From: Streptomyces xanthochromogenes
GTDB lineage: Bacteria; Actinomycetota; Actinomycetes; Streptomycetales; Streptomycetaceae
Length of the DNA: 64,000 bases
NCBI RefSeq assembly: GCF_014650455.1
Contig: NZ_BMUZ01000003.1
Span: 186,001-250,000 of the forward strand
Direction: 5' to 3'
The position numbers and the translations under genes are program-made. Below, in pieces: positions 59,602 to 64,000 of this stretch (positions are counted from its first letter, which is position 1; each line of letters begins with the position of its first letter). The notes under the pieces are model-generated. The model made no database searches and was not told where the DNA came from. It saw only the letters and a program-made list of their open reading frames with translations.

Positions 59602-61185
59602 CTAGACCGATCCCGTCCGGAACACCGCGACGGTTCCGTTCGCCGGATCGACCGCGTACACCTTCCCCGTCGTGTTGTTCGTGGCCAGCGCACCGAACTG
59701 CCGAGGCGTGCCGATCGGAGCTTGCGGCAGCAGCGTGCCGCCGTCGGCCACCCCCAGGCCGCCCGGAGCGCCGAGTACGTTCTGTTGCGCGACGAAGACC
59801 CTGTTGAAGTCCCTCAGCACGGTCAGCTTGTGGCCCTGGTTCCCGGGGGCCGTCGACACCCCGCAGACCGCCGCTTGCCCCGTGACGGTCGTTCCGACTA
59901 TTCGGTCGATGCGGCCCCCGGCGCCGCCGCAGCTCGCTCCACCGTCCAAGTAGACGTAGACCGACCCCGCCGTGACGTTGTAGACCGCCGAGTTGGGTCC
60001 ATAGGGCGTTCCCACCAGGTCGTTCACCGCGGTTGAACTGCCGTCGCCGGGGTTGATGGCGATCGTTGTCGCGACGGCCTTCCACGGGCCCGTGGGATTC
60101 GCCGGGTTCACGACGCATCTCTTGGCGAGGAGGTAGACGAGGTTGCGGCCCGGATCGACGGCCGTGCTGCCACGAGCGGAGTTCGCCACGAGAACGTCCC
60201 CGGCGTTGGTGCCGCAGGACGACTTCGTCGGGAACTGCGCTACGACGGCGGCGCCGTGGGTCTGCGACGAGATGGCGAATAGGCCGATGCCGGCGGCGAG
60301 GCTCGTACCGGTGCCGATCCCCGCCTTTGCCAGGTACACCGCGTGGTGCACGGAGTCGAAGGAGAAGTCCATGCCGTTGCTCGCGCCCACGACTCCCGGA
60401 GCGGGCAGTGGGATCGGCGTCGCCGACGAGCTGCCGGCCACGATGTAGGCGACCGTCGAGGTGCTCGCCGTACCGCCGCCGATGTAGACGTCGCCGTTCT
60501 CGGGAGAGACGGCCAGGCCGGTGACTGTCGTCGTGAAGCCGCTGACGCGGGTGACCTGATTGGCGTTGGCCGTGTCGATGATCGCGACGCCGCCCGTACC
60601 CCCGACGTAGACCTTCCCCGTGCCGGGGCCGCCGACCGCGATGCGGGTGGGGCTCGAAACAGCGCTGGAAACGTCGATCGGAGTGCCGATCGGGGTGTCG
60701 GTCCTGCCGTCGATCACGGTCACGTTGTTGCTACCGCTGGCCACGACGTACAGGCGATTGGCCTTCTCGTCGACCGCGAGGTCGGCCGGATTCGTGCCCG
60801 CCTGGATCGCGTCCGCTCCGCTCTCCGTCGGCGTGGACGTGTCGTGCAGCGCGAACGACGACTTTTCGCCTCGACCGCACTTGTTCTCCTCGCCGACCAC
60901 CACCGTGTTGTAGACCGGATCGCCGGCCAACAGCCCGTCGACCTTCAGGTCATCGGCTGTCCCGTAGTGGCCGTGCCGTGCGCAGTAGGACTCCTCCGCT
61001 GTGCGCAGCGTGGCCGCGTCCGCCGCGATCGCACTCTTGTGGCCCTTGTCGCCGATGCCCCTGACGGAGAACATCACGATGGCGGCAAGGACGCCGAGGA
61101 TCACAATGACCACGAGCAACTCGATGAGCGTGAAGCCGTCCTGGCGTCTGGCGCGCAGTGAGAACGGCTGATGGTCCGATGGCAT
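59602..61185 (-). CDS. prepilin-type N-terminus fused to a YVTN-like beta-propeller
   Basis: 527 residues. R-R-Q-D-G-F-T-L-I-E-L-L at 13-24 is a perfect type IV prepilin site: cleavage after Gly17, Phe18 methylated and Glu22 the fifth mature residue, then the usual hydrophobic helix. A short pilin-like helix follows (A-A-T-L-R-T-A-E-E-S-Y-C). From about 125 to the end it is a Gly-rich beta-propeller with Y-V-V-A-S-G-S-N-N-V-T-V-I-D and similar YVTN-type blades. Normal pilins are 120-200 residues, so this would present a propeller on a pilus or pseudopilus tip. GAAGGAAG precedes the ATG. No pilus assembly genes are in the window. Confidence 0.88.
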   Translation of the reverse strand: MPSDHQPFSLRARRQDGFTLIELLVVIVILGVLAAIVMFSVRGIGDKGHKSAIAADAATLRTAEESYCARHGHYGTADDLKVDGLLAGDPVYNTVVVGEENKCGRGEKSSFALHDTSTPTESGADAIQAGTNPADLAVDEKANRLYVVASGSNNVTVIDGRTDTPIGTPIDVSSAVSSPTRIAVGGPGTGKVYVGGTGGVAIIDTANANQVTRVSGFTTTVTGLAVSPENGDVYIGGGTASTSTVAYIVAGSSSATPIPLPAPGVVGASNGMDFSFDSVHHAVYLAKAGIGTGTSLAAGIGLFAISSQTHGAAVVAQFPTKSSCGTNAGDVLVANSARGSTAVDPGRNLVYLLAKRCVVNPANPTGPWKAVATTIAINPGDGSSTAVNDLVGTPYGPNSAVYNVTAGSVYVYLDGGASCGGAGGRIDRIVGTTVTGQAAVCGVSTAPGNQGHKLTVLRDFNRVFVAQQNVLGAPGGLGVADGGTLLPQAPIGTPRQFGALATNNTTGKVYAVDPANGTVAVFRTGSV

Positions 61186-61253
61186 GGCAGTCGGGGCTTC
61201 CTTCAATCGATGGTCCGCATACAGCCCGAGCGCACGCGCGAGCCCTTGTCGCG

Positions 61254-61898
61254 TCACGGTGCTGCCCGCCGCACGGGCTTGACGTCCTTGGCTCCCGCCA
61301 GGTCCGGGCACGCGATGCCCTTCCCGTCGTCGTCAAGGTGATTCGGGTCGGTCGGCTCGAAACGCAGGACGGCCTGCGCGTCCGCCTGGCTGGCGAAGTC
61401 CGGGCAGTCGTAAGCGTCATTGCCGTAGCGCAGGAAGTAGCGGGGGTCGAAGGACCGCTTCGACTGCGGGCAGAGCGCACTGCGCGTGTCGCCAGGGCCG
61501 CACTTGAAGTGCTGCGCGATGCCGGCAACCGGTTTGGTGTCGCGCGGTCCCGGTAGTCCACGGCATGCGACGCCGCCTCCGTCGTCGAGGTGGTTCGGAT
61601 CGCCGGGGTTGGCCCGCAGCACCGCCTGGGCGTCCGCCTGACTGGCGAAACTGATGCACTCGAAGGCGTTGCCGTGGACGGCGTATTCCTTCGCCTCGAA
61701 CACCTTGCTGTGGGGGCAGAGTGCGGTGCGCTGGGTGCCCGGTGTGCACCATGCGGGGTCGGACCTCTCGGCCGAGGCGGCCACATCCGACCCTCCGCGC
61801 GCAAGCGTCACGACGACCAGCGCCACCGCGATCACGGCGACGACCAGCCCACCCCACCTGATCGCGCGCGAGGGCGACGGTCTGCTCAACTCTGCCAT
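61254..61898 (-). CDS. membrane-anchored protein with two excalibur-like repeats
   Basis: 214 residues. One membrane anchor at 16-32 puts the rest outside. Two copies of a ~70-residue unit follow, each with several Cys and F-A-S-Q-A-D-A-Q-A-V-L-R then D-P-N-H-L-D-D and C-x-x-L, at about 51-123 and 132-206. The Asp-rich part and closing Cys resemble an excalibur domain. The same unit occurs in the lipoprotein two genes on, so the two frame the pilin-propeller gene. First gene of the operon, with a near-consensus promoter and 5-prime hairpin. Confidence 0.85.
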   Translation of the reverse strand: MAELSRPSPSRAIRWGGLVVAVIAVALVVVTLARGGSDVAASAERSDPAWCTPGTQRTALCPHSKVFEAKEYAVHGNAFECISFASQADAQAVLRANPGDPNHLDDGGGVACRGLPGPRDTKPVAGIAQHFKCGPGDTRSALCPQSKRSFDPRYFLRYGNDAYDCPDFASQADAQAVLRFEPTDPNHLDDDGKGIACPDLAGAKDVKPVRRAAP

Positions 61899-61939
61899 TG
61901 CACGCCTCTGCCCATCATGCCGCCAGCCCTCCCATACGT

Positions 61940-61981
61940 CCTGCTGCGGGCCGGCGGCGCTCGCCGCCGGCCCGCAGCAGG
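61940..61981 (-). promoter_or_regulatory. 20-bp perfect hairpin at the 5-prime end of the surface operon transcript
   Basis: CCTGCTGCGGGCCGGCGGCG (61940-61959) pairs completely with 61962-61981 around CT. Given the promoter at 62024-61996, the stem would begin only about 8 nt into the mRNA and end 41 nt before the first ATG. It could protect the mRNA or act as an early attenuator. Confidence 0.8.
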
Positions 61982-61995
61982 CTGGATACACGTGC

Positions 61996-62024
61996 ATTAC
62001 ATCCACAGCAAGGTCGGTTGTCAA
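61996..62024 (-). promoter_or_regulatory. near-consensus sigma-70 type promoter
   Basis: On the minus strand TTGACA (62024-62019), a 17-bp spacer and TGTAAT (62001-61996). This is unusually close to the HrdB consensus for Streptomyces. A dyad GTCAA-TCA-TTGAC (62020-62032) overlaps the -35 box and could bind a regulator. Confidence 0.8.
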
Positions 62025-62186
62025 TCATTGACTACTAGGCCTCCAAGTGAGCACCATCTAGGGCTTGCAAGGCACCGCCATGTCGGGAAACCCCGCAGAT
62101 GCCCAGGAGTTCTGGGACATGCGCCCTCCCACCAGCGGCGTGCCCGTGCGGCAGCCGCCGCCAAGCGAATCAACGAGGAGTAGCAG

Positions 62187-63416
62187 ATGCAATCAAGGCC
62201 CAGACACACCCGGAGCGCTCCGAACTCCGGCTTCACCGCGCTGCGCCGGGTACGGAAGGCGCTCGCGGTGGGTGCCCTCGCGACGGCACTGATCGCCGCC
62301 GCGGCCCCGTCAGGGTTCGCCACCACGGGTTCGCAGGTCGGCATCGCGAACAACATGTATCCCGCGGTGAAGGACATGAAGGGCACGATCGAGTCGCTCG
62401 GGTCGTTCACGACGTTCTCGGCGAACACCGCATCGCAGGTCGGCGGGTTCTGGAACAAGCCCGCGATCGACACGTCGACGATGCGCGGGATCACGTCGGG
62501 AAGCCTGCGTCAGCAGCTGAAGAGCGCCGGCCCTTACACCACCTGTGATCCGTCTTCGTCGAACAACTGCGTCAACGGGCCTTTGCACATTGACGCTTTC
62601 CTGTCGGCGGACGAAACCAACGTGGACGCGGTCATCCCGACCGCGGACGGTGGGACGTGTACGGCGAGCGGCAGCGTCGAGTGCAACGGTGCCCTCTCCA
62701 GCAAGCACGCTGTGGCCATCGGGCACCTGGCGATCTACAGCTGCAGCGGCAGTTGGGCGGGCTCGACGCACGGCGACGACCCGTCCAACGCCGGTAGTCC
62801 CCCGTTGGCGTTCGGCGCGGACGCCAACGGCAGCGGCAACGGCAAGGCGCAGTCCCCGCGTTGTGACGCATCGCCGGTCTCGGGCGGTGCGCCCACGACG
62901 ATCCCGGGGGTGGTCAGCTGGCTCGCGACGAGTGGGCACCGGATCGCGGTCGCCGACCCGGCTTCCGCGCCGTTCGGCGCGGCGTCCAAGCAGGCGTTGA
63001 TCCAGAACGGGTTCTCGTGGGTCGCCAGCGGCGCGGGGCAGAACGTGTTCACCGGAAGCGCGTGCGACAGCGCGGGTACGGCATGCAAGGTGCGCCTGGA
63101 ATCCGGGATCAGTCAGGTGCGCGGTGCGGTGACGGCGAACGCCGGCGGGAACACCCAGCTGGGTCTGGTTGCGAAGTCGAACATCATGCACGTGAACTGG
63201 ACGTCGAGCTCGCTGAACGGCACCACGGGCAATGATCCCAACACGTGGGTCGACGTCGATCCGAGCGCGTACTCCGCCTACGGCGACATCGAGCAGTACG
63301 GCGTCGCCCTGAACGGCGGCAACGCCGGCGCGGAGGCCGCGTGGGACAACCTGTTCAACACCAAGTGGGACAACGACACCACCATCCAGTCGACTCTCGC
63401 CGCCTACGGCTACTAG
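62187..63416 (+). CDS. ModA-like extracellular substrate-binding protein
   Basis: 409 residues. A long signal peptide (basic start, core A-L-A-V-G-A-L-A-T-A-L-I-A-A-A, cleavage near 46). The mature part follows the class II binding-protein plan: D-A-F-L-S-A-D-E, H-R-I-A-V-A-D-P-A-S-A-P-F-G, G-L-V-A-K-S and a helical end L-A-A-Y-G-Y, as in molybdate-binding ModA. It is longer than ModA (about 250) because of Ser/Gly/Asn-rich inserts with Cys pairs. No permease or ATPase genes follow, so it may be a secreted sensor rather than a transporter part. Confidence in the substrate is low. Confidence 0.65.
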   Translation: MQSRPRHTRSAPNSGFTALRRVRKALAVGALATALIAAAAPSGFATTGSQVGIANNMYPAVKDMKGTIESLGSFTTFSANTASQVGGFWNKPAIDTSTMRGITSGSLRQQLKSAGPYTTCDPSSSNNCVNGPLHIDAFLSADETNVDAVIPTADGGTCTASGSVECNGALSSKHAVAIGHLAIYSCSGSWAGSTHGDDPSNAGSPPLAFGADANGSGNGKAQSPRCDASPVSGGAPTTIPGVVSWLATSGHRIAVADPASAPFGAASKQALIQNGFSWVASGAGQNVFTGSACDSAGTACKVRLESGISQVRGAVTANAGGNTQLGLVAKSNIMHVNWTSSSLNGTTGNDPNTWVDVDPSAYSAYGDIEQYGVALNGGNAGAEAAWDNLFNTKWDNDTTIQSTLAAYGY

Positions 63417-63438
63417 GCGCTCCGGAGCACTGGACAAC

Positions 63439-63503
63439 GGACCGTCGGCCAGGCACGCACACCGCCCGCCGACGGTCCCGGCCCGCCGGCCCCCACCGGC
63501 GGG
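63439..63503 (+). terminator. two tandem hairpins
   Basis: GGACCGTCGGC (63439-63449) pairs with 63468-63478, and CCCGCCGG (63482-63489) pairs with 63496-63503. They lie right after the binding-protein gene. Confidence 0.8.
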
Positions 63504-63593
63504 TCCCCCCATCGGTCGGCGGCCGGTCCGCCGAAGACTGCCGAAGTGCGTTACCTACCGTTGTTCACCAGGCCCTGAGGAGGGGCCTCACGA

Positions 63594-63767
63594 ATGAGCA
63601 GATCACCCCGTCGGAACCCCACGCCGGGCGGCCACCGGGCCGCGGTCACGCGCGGCCGGTCACGCCGAGTCCCGACGCTCCTCTTCGCGGTGGCGACCGT
63701 CGTGATGACCGGCAGCCCGGCCTCCGCGGCCGCCGCCGACACGACCGGCGTCGTCGAGGTGCCGTAG
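63594..63767 (+). CDS. tiny secreted protein or truncated secreted gene, 57 aa
   Basis: GAGGAGGGG lies before ATG 63594. The product is basic at first (M-S-R-S-P-R-R-N-P), then a hydrophobic core L-L-F-A-V-A-T-V-V-M-T-G and an A-S-A-A-A-A cleavage region, a clear Sec signal, and only about ten residues remain before a TAG. It either makes a secreted peptide of about ten residues or is the start of a gene cut short by the stop. Confidence 0.55.
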   Translation: MSRSPRRNPTPGGHRAAVTRGRSRRVPTLLFAVATVVMTGSPASAAAADTTGVVEVP

Positions 63768-64000
63768 CCTGCGAGCCGCTTTGGGCGGCCGGCTACGAGA
63801 CGCCGACGTGCGTTGCGGGGCTCGGTGGTCGCGCTGACGCGATCGCCGAGCCTCTCTCGTCGGCCCGCGCGGATCGTTGATGCACCGTCCGAGGCCACTG
63901 GGATGCGTCGGCGCGTACATGACGGCTCTGGGGCGTTGCCGCGGATGCCAACTCCCTTGCCCGCTCGGGTGGTTGGCGGCTCGGTCGATTCCTGGCATGC

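Noticed and set aside
1..64000. CRISPR array
   Set aside because: The only regular repeats are short microsatellites (9-bp units at 4310, GGTCAG at 14511, GGGA at 55916) without spacers.

Overview
The window looks like a chromosomal-arm segment of a Streptomyces or a close relative. GC is very high with strong third-position GC, GTG and TTG starts are common, and several families are Streptomyces-typical (streptophobe, DUF6777, many TetR-type regulators with divergent oxidoreductases). No tRNA, rRNA, CRISPR array or intact insertion sequence was seen. Several decayed genes (an IS5-type transposase, a VOC protein, an SDR split by inversion, a frameshifted POT transporter) and several long gene-poor gaps fit a fluid accessory region.

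Layout. 1-12.4 kb: small regulator/oxidoreductase pairs with clear operators (TetR/DUF2867, SDR/MerR, TetR/SDR/F420-type dehydrogenase, XRE/methionine aminopeptidase), an M55 peptidase, and at 5956-6384 a gene that reads as a complete ADF/cofilin, normally a eukaryotic actin-depolymerising protein. 12.6-22 kb: an alpha/beta hydrolase facing a LysR regulator with a nine-copy GGTCAG tail, then a conserved locus of DUF6777, streptophobe, a Ser/Thr kinase and a double-FHA ABC transporter resembling mycobacterial PknF-Rv1747. 22-24 kb: TetR and an azoreductase with a 51-bp palindrome.

23.8-33.5 kb holds the most notable system: seven tightly packed minus-strand genes. The first four (PLP arginine oxidase/hydroxylase like RohP/MppP, a small unknown protein, a DHDPS-fold aldolase, a haem-oxygenase-like diiron N-oxygenase) match in type and order of chemistry the azomycin (2-nitroimidazole) pathway from L-arginine as I remember it. 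The operon continues with a Rieske-methyltransferase fusion, a giant MnxG-like multicopper oxidase of 1263 residues and a DsbA-fold protein, so it looks like an extended, possibly undescribed nitroimidazole-type cluster. A divergent TetR gene, a candidate promoter/operator and an arginine-rich leader ORF precede it.

33.6-50.9 kb: TetR, YceI/rhodanese/MarR, small unknown genes, a TetR/quinone-oxidoreductase pair, SMI1/KNR4, Kup potassium transporter, an HD-domain protein, a membrane-anchored TIR protein and an orphan SDR with a MerR-type operator. 51-59 kb: gene-poor stretch, broken POT transporter, then glycerol catabolism (dhaK, dhaL-dhaM fusion, divergent gldA). 59-64 kb: a secreted/surface block with a prepilin-beta-propeller fusion between two excalibur-type proteins behind a strong promoter and a 20-bp 5-prime hairpin, then a ModA-like binding protein and a tiny secreted ORF.
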